From: Rhodococcus sp. SMB37
GTDB taxonomy: Bacteria; Actinomycetota; Actinomycetes; Mycobacteriales; Mycobacteriaceae
Assembly (NCBI RefSeq): GCF_004345605.1
Contig: NZ_SLVY01000017.1
Location: forward strand, 102,607 to 166,606
Direction of reading: 5' to 3'
DNA: 64,000 nucleotides
A program made the position numbers and the translations under genes. The notes below the pieces were generated by a model. The model saw only the letters and a program-made list of their open reading frames with translations, did not search any database and was not told the DNA's origin. The stretch's first letter is position 1. Each line of letters begins with the position of its first letter. Shown piece by piece: positions 63,805 to 64,000 of this stretch.

Positions 63805-63850
63805 GAAATGGGGGCGGGGCCGGAATAATTCCCGGCCCCGCCCCCATTTC
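63805..63850. terminator. Strong bidirectional terminator hairpin
   Basis: Perfect 19-base arms (GAAATGGGGGCGGGGCCGG) with an 8-base loop, flanked by A-rich and T-rich ends, between the GIY-YIG gene and the 5S rRNA. Confidence 0.92.
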
Positions 63851-63878
63851 ATTGCCCACAATTACAGGCACAGAAAAC

Positions 63879-63916
63879 GCGTTTGGGGCCCACACAAAAG
63901 TGTGAGCCCCAAACGC
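63879..63916 (-). terminator. rRNA operon terminator hairpin
   Basis: GCGTTTGGGGCCCACAC and GTGTGAGCCCCAAACGC form 17-base arms with one mismatch and an AAAA loop, just downstream of the leftward 5S rRNA and followed by TTTT on that strand. Confidence 0.9.
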
Positions 63917-63924
63917 AAACGGGT

Positions 63925-64000
63925 GTTCGGCGGCGTCCTACTCTCCCACACCCTGTCGAGTGCAGTACCATCGGCGCAGACAGGCTTAGCTTCCGGGTTC
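63925..64000 (-). rRNA. rrf: 5S ribosomal RNA, 3' portion (cut by window edge)
   Basis: The minus strand reads GAACCCGGAAGCTAAGCC, then GCGCCGATGGTACTGCACTC, GGGTGTGGGAGAGTAGGACG and CCGCCGAAC, the conserved 3' two thirds of actinobacterial 5S rRNA. The 5' part and the rest of the rRNA operon lie beyond the right edge. Confidence 0.95.

Overview
The window is high-GC DNA packed with genes. It has many GTG starts, several probable leaderless starts (a TANNNT box 6-7 bases before the start codon), an actinobacterial-type SRP RNA and a probable mycofactocin-coupled SDR. Together these indicate a mycolic-acid actinobacterium (Mycobacteriales), most likely Rhodococcus or a close relative; the species cannot be fixed from the sequence alone. 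The backbone resembles the M. tuberculosis Rv3720-Rv3722c and Rv3752c-Rv3754 neighbourhoods (CFA-type synthase, dnaX, aspartate aminotransferase, SRP RNA, tadA, tadA partner, tyrA), with long lineage-specific stretches between these anchors.

Layout. 1-5.5 kb: 3' part of a cyclopropane-fatty-acid-type methyltransferase, an AbiEi/DUF559-like gene framed by two related palindromes, and the fadA-fadB beta-oxidation operon. 5.7-10.3 kb: an unusual four-gene block encoding a Ser-rich Ca-loop protein, a miniature GrpE, a membrane-anchored Hsp70-like ATPase and a lipoprotein. 10.3-24.4 kb: an exported intradiol dioxygenase-like lipoprotein, an SDR, a thioesterase with an HxlR regulator, dnaX, a PadR regulator, a large LuxR-type ATPase regulator, two paralogous small secreted proteins, a secreted serine protease coupled to an HhH-GPD protein, a membrane protein with a DnaA-box cluster upstream, and the aspartate aminotransferase. 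24.4-30.9 kb: SRP RNA, tRNA-Ser(GGA), an ABC exporter with a divergent TetR, a secreted HNH nuclease-like lipoprotein, DUF1275 and NTF2-like proteins and another TetR.

30.9-38.9 kb: gluQ, two Pro/Gly-rich membrane proteins, a queuosine-precursor transporter overlapping tgt, an MFS exporter, cysteine dioxygenase and an amidohydrolase. 38.9-43.1 kb: a P2-type cation ATPase, a flavin/PNPOx-like protein and a cation diffusion facilitator. 43.1-43.9 kb: remnants of a divergent lysE/argP pair whose shared 5' ends are deleted. 43.9-51.7 kb: a DUF1707 protein, a heterodimeric ABC exporter, an MMPL transporter with its TetR and a clear operator, and an Rrf2 regulator. 51.9-52.3 kb: a sterol-desaturase gene with an internal deletion. 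52.3-64 kb: YceI, a TetR controlling a probable diiron/membrane two-gene operon, a DHA2 exporter with its TetR, tRNA-Ser(CGA), tadA, tyrA, an amidase, a glycolipid-binding-like protein, a GIY-YIG protein and, at the right edge, the 3' end of a 5S rRNA read leftward behind two strong terminators.

Themes: drug or lipid export units each paired with a TetR and a palindromic operator; a salvage-type queuosine set (import, insertion, glutamylation); a possible transmembrane chaperone-like system at 5.8-10.3 kb; and two independent deletion scars that show gene loss. No transposase, phage gene or CRISPR array was seen.
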